DNA of 64,000 nt from DAOUJW01 sp034421015. GTDB lineage: Bacteria; Chloroflexota; Dehalococcoidia; Lucifugimonadales; UBA2985. Below the pieces are notes generated by a model that had not been told where the DNA came from, made no database searches, and saw nothing but the letters and a program-made list of their open reading frames with translations. Positions within the stretch are counted from its first letter, which is position 1, and every line of letters begins with the position of its first letter. The position numbers and the translations under genes are program-made. This document shows, piece after piece, positions 1 to 8,511 of the stretch. Where the stretch lies: the NCBI GenBank assembly GCA_034421015.1, contig DAOUKT010000010.1, positions 1-64,000 on the forward strand, written 5' to 3'.

Positions 1-207
1 CTGGATGAAAGGCCGGAGGTGGAGGCGTTTGTGAAGTTCTACATAGAGCAGGCGCCGTCGCTGGTGACGGAGGTTGGGTACGTGCCGCTGCCTGCCGAGG
101 TGTATGCGTGGGGGCTGAACAGGCTTGAGAACAGGATAACCGGGTCTGTGTTCAAGGACGTGGCCGCCGGCACACCTATCGACGAGGTTCTGGAGACTAC
201 CCAATAG
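1..207 (+). CDS. pstS: PstS phosphate-binding protein, C-terminal fragment
   Basis: Open at the left edge; 68 residues remain, ending in a TAG that overlaps the GTG of pstC. The visible part (VGYVPLPAEVYAWGLNRLEN) matches the last helices of the periplasmic or lipoprotein phosphate-binding subunit of the Pst ABC importer, where 'GYVPLP' is a familiar C-terminal landmark. The subunit captures orthophosphate outside the membrane and delivers it to PstC/PstA. Identity rests mainly on position at the head of pstCAB-phoU; the upstream promoter and Pho box lie outside the window. Confidence 0.85.
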   Translation: MDERPEVEAFVKFYIEQAPSLVTEVGYVPLPAEVYAWGLNRLENRITGSVFKDVAAGTPIDEVLETTQ

Positions 208-1130
208 TGGCAAATGTGGTCGTTGGATCACTGAGGAACAGGCGCCTCCGGCAGAGGATGCGGGAGGTGCCTATCCTCGCTTTCCTTTTCCTGTGCGCCC
301 TGGTGTCAGTCATAACCACAGTCGGCATTGTGATAGTGCTGTTGGCGGAGGCGTTCCAGTTTTTCAGGGACGTCTCCATTTTGGAGTTCCTGACGGGCAC
401 CGAGTGGACGCCACTGTTCTCAATCAAGAAGTTTGGGGTCCTGCCTCTCCTTTCGGCGACGGCCCTTATTTCCTTCCTGGCCCTTAGCATCGCCGTTCCG
501 GTCGGCCTGCTGACGGCCATATACCTGAGCGAGTACGCCCCGGAAAAGGTGCGTTCGACGGTTAAACCCGTGCTTGAGGTGCTGGCGGGAATACCAACGG
601 TCGTCTTTGGCTTTTTCGCGATATCATTCATCAACCCCAGCATAATCAAGCCGATTTTTGAGACGGAGACCATTTTCACCGCTTTGGGCGCGGCAATGGC
701 CATGGGAGTCATGCTGATTCCAATGGTGGCCTCCCTGAGCGAGGACGCAATGAGGGCGGTGCCCTCCGCCTTGAGGGAGGCGGCCTATGGAGTCGGCTCC
801 GACCGCTTTCAGGTGTCGGTGCGCGTGGTAGTGCCGGCGGCCCTCTCAGGAATTGTTGCCGCTGCTCTCCTGGCCTTTGCAAGAGCCGTGGGAGAGACGA
901 TGATAGTCACCATCGCTGCAGGGGGAATATCCAACCTCTCATTGAACCCCCTGGAGGGTATGCAGACGATGACTGCGTACATCATGAAGGTATCCACGGG
1001 TGATACGGAGAGAGGATCAGTTGAGTACGAAAGCATATTCGCCGTTGGCCTGATGCTGTTCGCATTCACGCTGACGTTGAACATGCTGGCCCAGGTGGTG
1101 ATTGCCAAGTTCAGGGAGATATACGATTGA
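207..1130 (+). CDS. pstC: Phosphate ABC transporter permease PstC
   Basis: 307 residues, the usual PstC size, with six hydrophobic segments starting near residue 25. The ABC-permease coupling loop (EAA motif, 'REAAYGVGSDRFQ') sits around residues 188-200 and would contact PstB. It forms the membrane channel for phosphate with PstA. The GTG start shares its G with the TAG stop of pstS (TAGTG), so translation is probably coupled; the upstream gene supplies no strong Shine-Dalgarno sequence. The 3' end overlaps pstA by four bases (TTGA). Confidence 0.95.
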   Translation: MANVVVGSLRNRRLRQRMREVPILAFLFLCALVSVITTVGIVIVLLAEAFQFFRDVSILEFLTGTEWTPLFSIKKFGVLPLLSATALISFLALSIAVPVGLLTAIYLSEYAPEKVRSTVKPVLEVLAGIPTVVFGFFAISFINPSIIKPIFETETIFTALGAAMAMGVMLIPMVASLSEDAMRAVPSALREAAYGVGSDRFQVSVRVVVPAALSGIVAAALLAFARAVGETMIVTIAAGGISNLSLNPLEGMQTMTAYIMKVSTGDTERGSVEYESIFAVGLMLFAFTLTLNMLAQVVIAKFREIYD

Positions 1131-2017
1131 TTCCCACCATCACCTACGATAGACCCGTCCACAGGAGCCAGACGGCGCGCAAGGCGCGGGGAGGGGCGTT
1201 CATAGGGCTGGCCATACTGGCCACGTCCCTGGGCGTGGTGGTGCTGGCGGTGCTCCTGGTCACAGTTACAAGGGACGGGATTGACGTCCTCAGCTTTGAT
1301 TTTCTCAACAGGTTCCCACATTACAAGGCGGAGCTGGCCGGTGTTAAATCAGCCCTTTCCGGCACTCTGTGGGTCATGGGAGTGACGGCATTCTTCGCGA
1401 TCACCTTTGGCGTGGGAGCCGCAGTATACCTGGAGGAGTTCGCGTCCCGTAACTGGTTCACCAAGGTGGTGGAGACGAACATCAACAACCTGGCCGGTGT
1501 TCCGTCTGTGGTCTACGGGCTGCTGGGCTTGTCGGTGTTCGTCTACGCTATGGGCCTTGGCTTCACCATAATGGCGGGTGGCCTCACCCTGGCGCTGCTC
1601 ATCCTGCCAATCATAGTGGTGGCTTCCAGAGAGGGGCTGCGGTCCGTGCCACCTTCAATAAGAGAGGCGGCGATGGCCCTGGGCGCGACCAGGTGGCAGG
1701 CCGTCAGGTTCCAGGTCCTTCCCGCGGCGCTGCCCACCATCCTCACCGGCTTCATTCTCGCTCTGGCAAGGGCAATCGGCGAGACGGCGCCACTCATTGT
1801 TGTGGGGGCGTACAGCTCGGTCCTGTTCGTGCCGACCGACCCATTCGATGCGTATACGGTGCTGCCGGTGCAGATATACAGCTGGATCAGCAGGCCCCTG
1901 CCGGCGTTCCAGGACAACGCGGCGGCGGGAATCATAGTGCTGCTTGCAGTGCTGCTCTTGATGAACGGAGTTGCCATAACGCTGCGAAACATTTACTCTA
2001 GGAGGAGCCGATGGTAA
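1127..2017 (+). CDS. pstA: Phosphate ABC transporter permease PstA
   Basis: 296 residues with six predicted membrane spans and an EAA loop ('REAAMALGATRWQ') near residue 179. It is the second channel subunit of the Pst importer. The start is TTG inside the TTGA overlap with the pstC stop. The same TTGA arrangement recurs at three other junctions in this window, which supports this rare start codon. The 3' end overlaps pstB by seven bases and contains its ribosome-binding site (AGGAGG). Confidence 0.94.
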   Translation: MIPTITYDRPVHRSQTARKARGGAFIGLAILATSLGVVVLAVLLVTVTRDGIDVLSFDFLNRFPHYKAELAGVKSALSGTLWVMGVTAFFAITFGVGAAVYLEEFASRNWFTKVVETNINNLAGVPSVVYGLLGLSVFVYAMGLGFTIMAGGLTLALLILPIIVVASREGLRSVPPSIREAAMALGATRWQAVRFQVLPAALPTILTGFILALARAIGETAPLIVVGAYSSVLFVPTDPFDAYTVLPVQIYSWISRPLPAFQDNAAAGIIVLLAVLLLMNGVAITLRNIYSRRSRW

Positions 2018-2853
2018 CGAGAAAGGTTGTGAATCCGCCTCAAGTCGGCGCGGCGGAGGCTAGGGAAGATTTGTCGAGGGAAGCTACTTCTGAGCCGGTA
2101 ATAGACGTTAAGGGGCTCCGGGCGTTCTACGGGAGCCACCTTGCGGTGAAGGACGTTGACCTTTCCCTGCGGCCCCGGCGCGTTACCGCCGTCATCGGCC
2201 CTTCCGGTTGTGGAAAGAGCACCATGGTGCGCTGCCTCAATCGCATGCACGAGATGTCCCCAGGAGGCTATGTGGAAGGGCACGTCTTCTACCAGGGTGA
2301 GGACATCTACAGCCCCAGAGTGGACCCGGTGGAGCTTCGCAGCCGCATCGGGATGGTGTTCCAGAAGCCCAACCCGTTCCCAAAGTCAATTTTCGACAAC
2401 GTGGCCTTCGGCCTGAAGGTCAACGGGATCAGTGACCATACCGCCGACAGGGTGGAGCGATCCCTGAGGCGAGCCGCCATCTGGGACGAGGTGAAGGACA
2501 GGCTGAAGCAGAGCGCCCTGCAGCTTTCCGGCGGACAGCAGCAGCGTCTGTGCATCGCCAGGGCCCTGGCCGTGGAGCCTGAGGTAATCCTGATGGATGA
2601 GCCATGCTCTGCCCTTGACCCAATGGCCACCCTGGCCGTCGAGGAGCTGATCAGGGAGCTGTCCCAGGAGGTCACTATCATCATTGTGACCCACAACATG
2701 CAGCAGGCCGCCCGGGTATCCCACGAGACCGCCTTCCTGATGACGGATGACGACAGGGCCGGTTATCTGGTAGAATATGGCCCCACCAACGAAATCTTCA
2801 CGAATCCGAAGAACGAGCGCACCGAAGCGTACATAACAGGTCGATTCAGCTAG
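2011..2853 (+). CDS. pstB: Phosphate ABC transporter ATP-binding protein PstB
   Basis: 280 residues. Walker A GPSGCGKST is at 63-71, the ABC signature LSGGQQQR at about 172-179, and Walker B VILMDEP at about 192-198, followed by the SALDP segment characteristic of PstB. It hydrolyses ATP on the cytoplasmic face to power phosphate import. The first ~28 residues are a hydrophilic extension before the core. Its ribosome-binding site (AGGAGG) lies in the end of pstA. phoU follows 25 bp downstream. Confidence 0.97.
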   Translation: MVTRKVVNPPQVGAAEAREDLSREATSEPVIDVKGLRAFYGSHLAVKDVDLSLRPRRVTAVIGPSGCGKSTMVRCLNRMHEMSPGGYVEGHVFYQGEDIYSPRVDPVELRSRIGMVFQKPNPFPKSIFDNVAFGLKVNGISDHTADRVERSLRRAAIWDEVKDRLKQSALQLSGGQQQRLCIARALAVEPEVILMDEPCSALDPMATLAVEELIRELSQEVTIIIVTHNMQQAARVSHETAFLMTDDDRAGYLVEYGPTNEIFTNPKNERTEAYITGRFS

Positions 2854-2878
2854 TCATTCGGCGGAGAAGGGGGGCGTC

Positions 2879-3562
2879 ATGGTCAGGGCCGACTTTGACA
2901 GGCATCTTCGGATGCTGCAGAGCGATCTCCTCATCCTGGGCAGCATGGTTGAAAAGGCCATCGCAAAGTCGTTGGACGCCCTGAAACGCCGGGACCTGGA
3001 GGTTTCCCGGCAGGTCATCGATGAAGACGACTATATCGACCAGAAGCGGTTCCAGCTGGAAGAGCAGTGCGTCGAGATCATTGCCACACAGCACCCGGTG
3101 GCCACGGACCTGAGGACAATCGTCGCCATTCTCCACATTGCCGTGGAGCTTGAGCGCATGGGGGACTACGCAGAGGGCATTGCGAAGATCAGCCTCATGA
3201 TGGGCGATGAACCGCCGATCAAGCCCCTCATAGACATTCCCAGGATGTCCGAGATGGCGACAGATATGCTGCGGCGAAGCCTGGACGCCCTCGTCCACAA
3301 GGACACCGTCGCGGCCTTGGGCGTCTGCCATGACGACGATGAGGTGGACGCCCTCTACGACCAGGTGTACCGCGAGCTCATCTTCTTCATGATCCAGGAC
3401 CCCAAGACCATCCAGCGGGCTACCTATCTGCTTTGGGTGGCCCACGACCTGGAGCGCGTTGCCGACCGGGCCACCAACATTGCCGAGCGGGTCATCTTCA
3501 TGGTGACGGGCAAGATGGTTGAGATCAAGTCGGCCAGCGATTCCGCCCTGGATTTCGCCTGA
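2879..3562 (+). CDS. phoU: PhoU phosphate-signalling regulator
   Basis: 227 residues forming two three-helix PhoU repeats, roughly residues 15-105 and 118-205. Each carries the acidic metal-cluster motif, seen as ELERMGDYAEGIAK in the first and DLERVADRATNIAE in the second. PhoU restrains the PhoR kinase when phosphate is plentiful and modulates Pst. It is last in the operon, preceded by a purine-rich ribosome-binding site (GGAGAAGGGG). A long minus-strand reading frame opposite this gene is only its shadow. The operon is followed by repeat-filled DNA. Confidence 0.95.
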   Translation: MVRADFDRHLRMLQSDLLILGSMVEKAIAKSLDALKRRDLEVSRQVIDEDDYIDQKRFQLEEQCVEIIATQHPVATDLRTIVAILHIAVELERMGDYAEGIAKISLMMGDEPPIKPLIDIPRMSEMATDMLRRSLDALVHKDTVAALGVCHDDDEVDALYDQVYRELIFFMIQDPKTIQRATYLLWVAHDLERVADRATNIAERVIFMVTGKMVEIKSASDSALDFA

Positions 3563-3599
3563 GACGCCATACCCTGAGCGCGGAATACGCATGGGCGTC

Positions 3600-3945
3600 T
3601 GTCGCTGATTGGAGACCTGTGCGTAACTACGGCGGCTTCTTGGAGGACCTGCGTTTCTCGTCATTCCCGCGAACGCAGACCTTTGCGTAACTGCCATCGG
3701 GACGCTCTCTAATCGTCACCCCTGCGAAAGCAGGGGTCTAGGCCGCCCTAATAGGAGACTTCAGATTCCCGCTTTCGCGGGAATGACGATAAACGTAGCT
3801 GCCTGAAGATGCCACCGCAGTTATGCAAGGGTCTCCGAAAGCGGGAATCTATTCCCTCGATATCTGACCTCTTGGATTCCTGCTTCCGCAGGAATGGTCG
3901 GGAGGCGCTCGCCCCAAACGAGGTTATTCAAATGTCTCATTACGG
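3600..3945. repeat. Intergenic cluster of palindromic repeats, copy 1
   Basis: Non-coding stretch between phoU and tRNA-Gly. It holds two perfect 8-bp-arm hairpins with GAAA or TTTC loops at 3718-3737 and 3765-3784, separated by a 27-nt linker. A tail with GGAATGACGATAAACG and GCAGTTA follows, with further half-palindromes at 3657-3675 and 3880-3895. The hairpin-linker-hairpin core reappears inverted at 26626-26692, and the tail reappears near 13330 and 57020. It is probably a REP/MITE-like non-autonomous element family. Confidence 0.8.
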
Positions 3946-3947
3946 AG

Positions 3948-4022
3948 TGGAGCGGGTGATGGGGATCGAACCCACGACAACTTGCTTGGGAAGCAAGAGC
4001 TCTACCACTGAGCTACACCCGC
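3948..4022 (-). tRNA. tRNA-Gly (anticodon CCC)
   Basis: On the minus strand the sequence folds into a full cloverleaf. The acceptor is GCGGGTG/CACCCGC, the D arm contains AGCTCAGTGGTAGAGCT, the anticodon stem is CTTGC/GCAAG around loop TTCCCAA (anticodon CCC, reading GGG), and the T loop is TTCGATC. The discriminator base is T and the 3' CCA is encoded (3948-3950). Discriminator U and the CCC anticodon both fit glycine. Confidence 0.95.
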
Positions 4023-4083
4023 CTGCCTGAATTCTACGCGCAGCGCATTTCGGTGTCAAACGCTGACCCGTGTCCCTTTGGCT

Positions 4084-4113
4084 TTGACTAGCGTCATTCC
4101 GCGGGTGTAGAGT
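4084..4113 (+). promoter_or_regulatory. Possible sigma-70 promoter upstream of the PH-like gene
   Basis: TTGACT (4084-4089), an 18-nt spacer and TAGAGT (4108-4113) lie about 100 bp before the gene at 4213. The -35 is good, the -10 is poor. Confidence 0.35.
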
Positions 4114-4212
4114 ATGGGGGTTATTCAGACAAGCCTCTCGCCTGCCGGGTGTGGGATCCGTCCCCGTGCTGCCCGGCGGTATGAGAGAGACACGGGACTC
4201 AGGCGGTAAGGA

Positions 4213-4647
4213 ATGTCAATCCGAGACCATCTGCGGCAGGGTGAGGCGATAATATCGGACCACAACCCATACTACGCCACCTCCTTTCGCGTCATCCACT
4301 ACGAGGAGAAGGACGGCAACGAGGAGCTTTCGGAGCTGCCCTACTCCCGTGTCACCTCCGTTGAGGTGGTCAAGCTGGCCCGTCACAACGTGATGATTGC
4401 CGGGACAATGCTGGTGGTTGGCGGCGCGATACTGGCGGCCACCTGGAACCTCATCGGGTCCTGGCTGTCAATAGTCGCGGGCATTGGCGTTGTCATATAC
4501 GGCGGCATAGGCCGGGAGGCTTACTACCAGTTCCGGGCTGAGGGCATGGACAAGGAGGAGGAGGCCAAGTGGCGCCTGACCTACTGGGGAAGCGGCAGCT
4601 TTGTACGTACAGTGCAGACCGTGATGGGAGACGGGTTCCGGAACTAG
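4213..4647 (+). CDS. Small membrane protein with split PH-like domain
   Basis: 144 residues. Residues ~10-55 look like the beta-rich first half of a bacterial PH-type domain (YYATSFRVIHY, LPYSRVTSVEV). Two hydrophobic spans follow (about 58-80 and 82-100), then a further beta-like segment to the end (REAYYQFRAE, WRLTYWGSG). This matches the layout of bacterial PH-domain membrane proteins, whose function is mostly unknown. It is monocistronic and convergent with selD. The assignment rests on pattern recognition only. Confidence 0.55.
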   Translation: MSIRDHLRQGEAIISDHNPYYATSFRVIHYEEKDGNEELSELPYSRVTSVEVVKLARHNVMIAGTMLVVGGAILAATWNLIGSWLSIVAGIGVVIYGGIGREAYYQFRAEGMDKEEEAKWRLTYWGSGSFVRTVQTVMGDGFRN

Positions 4648-4661
4648 GTATTGGCTATCCC

Positions 4662-4688
4662 CTGGCGAGCTTCGATGGTCCTCGCCGG
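4662..4688. terminator. Hairpin between convergent genes
   Basis: CTGGCGAG and CTCGCCGG can pair around an 11-nt loop in the 58-bp gap between the converging 4213 gene and selD. There is no clear T-run, so it is a weak bidirectional terminator candidate. Confidence 0.3.
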
Positions 4689-4705
4689 TTCGTCCGGCCT
4701 TGAGC

Positions 4706-5752
4706 TCAGGGTAGAACGTGCAACTCTGCGTCGTCCCTCTCCACGACCTCACCCACAACCGCCGCCTCTTCAACGCCCCGGCTCGACAGGGACTCCATGA
4801 GCTGAGGCAGCTTCTCTCCGGGGACGGCGATGAGCAACCCGCCGGAGGTCTGGGCGTCGGACAGGATCAGCTTGTCCTCCTGGGTGATTGAGTCGTCCCA
4901 CGAAGTAACCTTTTCGACGGACTCCAGGTTGCGGTGAGTTCCCCCCGGCGCTACGCCCGCCTGCGCCAGGTCCCTCGTCCCTTCGATGAGGGGCAGTTTG
5001 GAGAGATGCACCCTTGCGCTTACGCCGGAGGCCTCCACCATCGACTGCAGATGGCCCAGCAGCCCAAAGCCCGTGATGTCGGTGCAGGCGTTGATGCCCA
5101 CATCCATCATGGCTTCCGATGCCGCGTTGTTGAGCGTTGCCATGACCTCAATCGCGCGGGACATGGCGTCGGGGTCGGCCACGCCGTTTTTTCCTGCGGT
5201 TGTGATGATGCCACTGCCCAGAGGCTTGGTCAGCACCAGCCTGTCTCCCGGCCTTGCGCCGGCGTTGGTCACCTGCCTGCCCGGCTCCACCAGGCCTGTT
5301 ACCGCCATGCCGTACTTGGGCTCCTGGTCGTTGACGGTGTGACCTCCAACGATGAGGGCCCCGGCCTCCCGGGCCTTGGCCGCCCCTCCCTTGAGGACCT
5401 CACCCAGGATCTCAACCGGCAGATCGGTGGGGAAGCATACCAGGTTCAGAGCGAGAATGGGCCTGCCGCCCATGGCGTAGACGTCGCTGAAGGCGTTGGC
5501 CGCGGCAATTGCCCCAAAGCTCCAGGGGTCGTCAACAATGGGGGGGAAGAAGTCCACCGTGAGAACCAGCGCGGAGTCCTCGCCGAGCTTGTAAACAGCG
5601 GCGTCGTCCCCCGTGGCCGTGCCCACCAGCAGGCTGGGGTCTTCAAAGACTGGCAGCTGGCGCAGGACCTGCGCCAGGTCGGTTGGACTGAACTTGGACG
5701 CTCAGCCCGCGCAGTTGGCCAGGCTGGTCAGGCGAATCTTCTCACCTTGCAT
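4706..5752 (-). CDS. selD: Selenide, water dikinase SelD, itself a selenoprotein (in-frame UGA)
   Basis: SelD makes selenophosphate from selenide and ATP for tRNA-Sec charging. The uninterrupted frame begins only at 5626, missing the catalytic N-terminus. Extending upstream through one TGA (5704-5702) to an ATG at 5752 restores it: KIRLTSLANCAGUASKFSP. The UGA falls at residue 17, exactly where E. coli SelD has its catalytic Cys17, and Lys20 follows. The rest carries GDDAAVYKL and the Gly-rich nucleotide site, and the C-terminus is normal. With UGA read as Sec the protein has 348 residues, the family size. A perfect hairpin 24 nt after the UGA is a credible SECIS element. An AAGGA lies 11 nt before the ATG; an alternative in-frame ATG is at 5791. 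Confidence 0.93.
5657..5677 (-). promoter_or_regulatory. Bacterial SECIS element of selD
   Basis: In the selD mRNA, CTGGCGCAG and CTGCGCCAG form a perfect 9-bp stem around the loop GUC, starting 24 nt after the UGA codon. A short apical loop beginning with G, at this distance, fits the known requirements for SelB recognition of bacterial SECIS hairpins. Confidence 0.75.
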
Positions 5753-5850
5753 GCTTCGCACGTTCCTTGTGTTTGGTTGTATACCCTTCATTAGAGATGA
5801 TAACACACGGGTTGAGTTCCCGACAGGAAAGCCGGAGCTCGCGGGAGTGT

Positions 5851-6768
5851 CTACATGGAGGTGTAGACGTACCGCTCGCCGTTGTCCGGGAGGATGGTGA
5901 CGACCGTCTTGCCCGGCCCCAGTCGCTCGGCCAGGCGCGCGGCGGCGAAGACATTTGCGCCGGAGGATATGCCCACCATCAGGCCCTCCTCCCGGGCCAG
6001 CCGGAAGGTCATGTAGTAGGCGTCCTCATCCGCCACGCCGATTACCTCGTCAATGACTTCCAGGTTGAGGATTGGCGGGACGAAGTCCGGGCCCAGCCCG
6101 GGAATGCCGTGGTTTCCCGGCCTCCCGGAGCTGAGGAGCGGCGAGGAGGCCGGCTCCACCGCCACCACAAGTGTGTCCTTATCGGCCTCCTTATCGGCCT
6201 CCTTCAGCGCCTCCCCCACGCCTGTGATGGTTCCACCCGTCCCAACGCCCGCCACGAATGCGTCCACACTTCCTCCAGTGTCCCGGAGAATCTCCCGGGC
6301 CGTTGTCTCCCGGTGAACCCTGACGTTAACAGGGTTTCGGAACTGGTCGAGCATAAGGTGGGTCGGATTGTCCCGCACCAGGGCTTCGGCGGCGCGGATC
6401 GCCCCCGGCATCGCCTCCGCCGCCGGCGTGAGATGAAGGCCCGCGCCGAAGCGGGTCAGCATACGTTTTCGCTCTGAAGGCGCGTTCTCCGGCATGATGA
6501 TGGTCGCAGAGTAGCCCTTGGCGGCGGCAACCATCGCAAGGGCAACGCCGGCGTTGCCGCTGGTGGGCTCAACCAGGGTGTAGCCGGGCAGCAGTCGCCC
6601 CGCGGCCTCCGCTTCATTCACCATGCCCAGGGCAACGCGGTCCTTGATGCTGCCCGTGGGGTTGTAGCTTTCCAGCTTCCCCAAAAGAGAGGCGGCCCCG
6701 TCTCCCGCTATGCGCTTCAGGGAGACCAGAGGCGTGTTTCCTATCAGGCTGAGGATGCTGTTCGACAA
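5851..6768 (-). CDS. cysK: Cysteine synthase (O-acetylserine sulfhydrylase)
   Basis: 305 residues, fold-type II PLP enzyme making cysteine from O-acetylserine and sulfide. Seen: ILSLIGNTPLV at the N-terminus, the PLP lysine K42 in NPTGSIKDR, the substrate loop PTSGNAGVA near residue 70, and the phosphate-binding GTGGTITG near 176. Length and motifs fit CysK/CysM; the two subfamilies cannot be separated here. It stands alone between selD and divergent trpA. With cysDN at 23-25 kb it completes part of sulfate assimilation. Confidence 0.92.
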   Translation of the reverse strand: MSNSILSLIGNTPLVSLKRIAGDGAASLLGKLESYNPTGSIKDRVALGMVNEAEAAGRLLPGYTLVEPTSGNAGVALAMVAAAKGYSATIIMPENAPSERKRMLTRFGAGLHLTPAAEAMPGAIRAAEALVRDNPTHLMLDQFRNPVNVRVHRETTAREILRDTGGSVDAFVAGVGTGGTITGVGEALKEADKEADKDTLVVAVEPASSPLLSSGRPGNHGIPGLGPDFVPPILNLEVIDEVIGVADEDAYYMTFRLAREEGLMVGISSGANVFAAARLAERLGPGKTVVTILPDNGERYVYTSM

Positions 6769-6865
6769 GGGGTTGATCGCCTTGGAGGGTTGAATGACTC
6801 ATTGTGCCCCGCTCGGGTATGGGAGTCAAGCAGGGTCGATTCGGTTGCCTACCCCAGCGCAGGCG

Positions 6866-6874
6866 TGTTATATT
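6866..6874 (+). promoter_or_regulatory. Extended -10 promoter of trpA
   Basis: TGT-TATATT lies about 54 bp before the trpA GTG in the cysK-trpA divergent space. TG one base before the hexamer is the extended -10 signature; no good -35 is seen. Confidence 0.45.
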
Positions 6875-6927
6875 CACACCTGCAAACGTGGAGCGGCGGG
6901 TCACGCCCGAAAGGAGACGCCAGCCAG

Positions 6928-7737
6928 GTGGACCGGCTCAAGGAGAGCTTCCAGGAAATGCGAAGGCGGGGGACGCCGGGAGTGATCCCGTACCTCACTG
7001 CCGGCTTTCCATCCATAGAGGAGACCGTTCCGCTGCTGACGGCAATGGTGGACGGCGGGGCCGACGCCATCGAGCTTGGAGTGCCCTTCAGCGACCCCCT
7101 GGCGGACGGCCCGACCGTCCAGCGGTCCAGCTTCCACGCTCTGAGCCAGGGCGTCAATCTCGCCACGTGCCTGGACCTGTCCCGTCAGTTCAGGGCCCGC
7201 GGGCAGACGACGCCCCTTGTGTTCATGGGCTACTACAACCCAATCCTCAGCTACGGCATCGATCGGTTTGCCGATGACGCCAGCGACGCCGGAGTCGATG
7301 GCGTTATAGTCCCTGATCTGCCCTACGAGGAGGCGGAGACCCTGCAGACCGTGTGCGATCGAAAGGGGGTCCACGTGATACCCCTCCTGGCGCCCACCAG
7401 CACCGACGAGCGAATCGCGAAGACGTGCGAGAAGGCGGATGCCTTCGTCTACTGCGTAAGCCTGACGGGGGTCACGGGCGCACGGCAGGAGCTGCCCAGC
7501 GGCATCCCTGCAATGACCAGACGCGTGAGGCAGCATACCGACCTGCCCATTGCCATTGGATTCGGGATTTCCCAAAACAGGCACGTGCAGGCGCTGGCGC
7601 CCTGGGCGGAGGCGGCCGTGGTGGGAAGCGCGCTCATCGACCTGGTTGACAATACGCCTTCAGGGCAGCGCGAGGAGGCCGTCCGGGATTTCGTGGCCGG
7701 TCTCAAGGCTGCCCCGTCCGAGAAAGAGGAGAGCTGA
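6928..7737 (+). CDS. trpA: Tryptophan synthase alpha subunit
   Basis: 269 residues from the GTG at 6928, which has AAGGAG 11 nt upstream; a longer frame reaching 6790 adds non-homologous sequence. It cleaves indole-3-glycerol phosphate to indole inside the TrpAB complex. The catalytic residues fall at canonical numbers: E49 (DAIELGVPFSDP) and D60 (LADGPTVQ). The phosphate-binding GFGIS segment is present near residue 212. The gene is separated from the rest of trp and is followed 2 bp later by chorismate mutase, so both aromatic genes are probably co-transcribed. Confidence 0.95.
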   Translation: MDRLKESFQEMRRRGTPGVIPYLTAGFPSIEETVPLLTAMVDGGADAIELGVPFSDPLADGPTVQRSSFHALSQGVNLATCLDLSRQFRARGQTTPLVFMGYYNPILSYGIDRFADDASDAGVDGVIVPDLPYEEAETLQTVCDRKGVHVIPLLAPTSTDERIAKTCEKADAFVYCVSLTGVTGARQELPSGIPAMTRRVRQHTDLPIAIGFGISQNRHVQALAPWAEAAVVGSALIDLVDNTPSGQREEAVRDFVAGLKAAPSEKEES

Positions 7738-7739
7738 AA

Positions 7740-8114
7740 ATGGCGATGGTCTGTCGAGGAATCCGCGGCGCGACCACTGCGGACGAGAACACAAAAGAGG
7801 CCATCATTGAGTCGACCAAGGAGCTGCTGGCGGAAATCGTGGAGGCCAACTCCTTCGACACAGAGGACGTTGCCGCCACCTTCTTCACTACCACCCAGGA
7901 CCTGAACGCGGAGTTCCCGGCGGTGGCCGCTCGACAGATGGGGTGGGTTGACGTTCCCTTGATGTGCGGCCACGAGATGAACGTGCCCGACGGCCAGCCC
8001 CTGTGCATAAGGGTGCTGGTTCTGCTGAACACGGAGAAGTCCCAGAAGGAGATGTCCCACGTCTACCTGAAGGGCGCCGTGGGCCTCAGAAACAGGGGCC
8101 TGACCGACTCATAA
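7740..8114 (+). CDS. aroH: Chorismate mutase, AroH class
   Basis: 124 residues. It converts chorismate to prephenate for Phe/Tyr synthesis. The sequence follows the trimeric Bacillus subtilis AroH type, not AroQ: RGIRGATT at 6-13 (active-site Arg), TTQDLNAEFPA mid-protein, an EM pair near residue 80, CIRVLVLLNT near 90 (second active-site Arg) and HVYLKGAVGLR near the end. It starts 2 bp after trpA, with the ribosome-binding site (GAGGAGAG) in the trpA end. Confidence 0.93.
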   Translation: MAMVCRGIRGATTADENTKEAIIESTKELLAEIVEANSFDTEDVAATFFTTTQDLNAEFPAVAARQMGWVDVPLMCGHEMNVPDGQPLCIRVLVLLNTEKSQKEMSHVYLKGAVGLRNRGLTDS

Positions 8115-8130
8115 GCCCCGCTCGTCTGGC

Positions 8131-8430
8131 TCACCGCAGGTAAATCTTGACCTCCGCCGGCTTGAAGCTAACCTCCAGCGTGGCGCGCATGTCCCTTTCT
8201 GCTGCTGTTGAGTAGTCCTCGTAGCCCGGGTCGTCCGGGGGCAGCCTGTGGGGGCAAGCCTCGCCTCGCTGCTCCTGGCGGCAGAGGTGCGCGCCGTCGG
8301 CCTGCTCGTCCCAGAAAGACACAAACCTCATTGGGAAGAAGAGGGTCTCAGCGACGTTCCGGAGGTCGGCCATGGCCTCAGTGGCCCGGAACGGCCCGTC
8401 CGTCTCAATGCTGACTACAACGCGCTCCAT
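8131..8430 (-). CDS. Small conserved-looking protein of unknown function
   Basis: 99 residues from the ATG at 8430 (MERVVVSIETDGPF). The frame continues upstream to 8553, but the added residues are low in quality and run into the promoter of the opposite gene. Soluble, with a His/Cys cluster in the middle (HLCRQEQRGEACPHRL) that could bind metal. Codon use resembles the core genome. I do not recognise the family. Confidence 0.55.
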   Translation of the reverse strand: MERVVVSIETDGPFRATEAMADLRNVAETLFFPMRFVSFWDEQADGAHLCRQEQRGEACPHRLPPDDPGYEDYSTAAERDMRATLEVSFKPAEVKIYLR

Positions 8431-8480
8431 GGCGCGGGTAGTATAGCACGGGGGAGTTGGTCCGCCGAAAGTGTACTCTG

Positions 8481-8489
8481 TGGTATGAT
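8481..8489 (+). promoter_or_regulatory. Extended -10 promoter of the two-gene unknown module
   Basis: TGG-TATGAT. The predicted transcription start (about 8496) lies downstream of the first in-frame ATG (8485) and so favours the start at 8512. Confidence 0.5.
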
Positions 8490-8511
8490 GTCTAACATCT
8501 ATGGGGGCCTT

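Noticed and set aside
2846..3697. Minus-strand open frame of 283 codons
   Set aside because: Opposite phoU, which is unmistakable on the plus strand. The frame has His/Val-rich composition typical of shadows.
3809..4030. Plus-strand open frame crossing tRNA-Gly
   Set aside because: It translates the antisense of a tRNA (the familiar 'GIEPTTTCLGSKSSTTELHP' artefact) plus repeat sequence.
8485..8511. Earlier ATG start for the unknown protein at 8512
   Set aside because: It overlaps the predicted -10 hexamer (8484-8489), so an mRNA from that promoter would not contain it.
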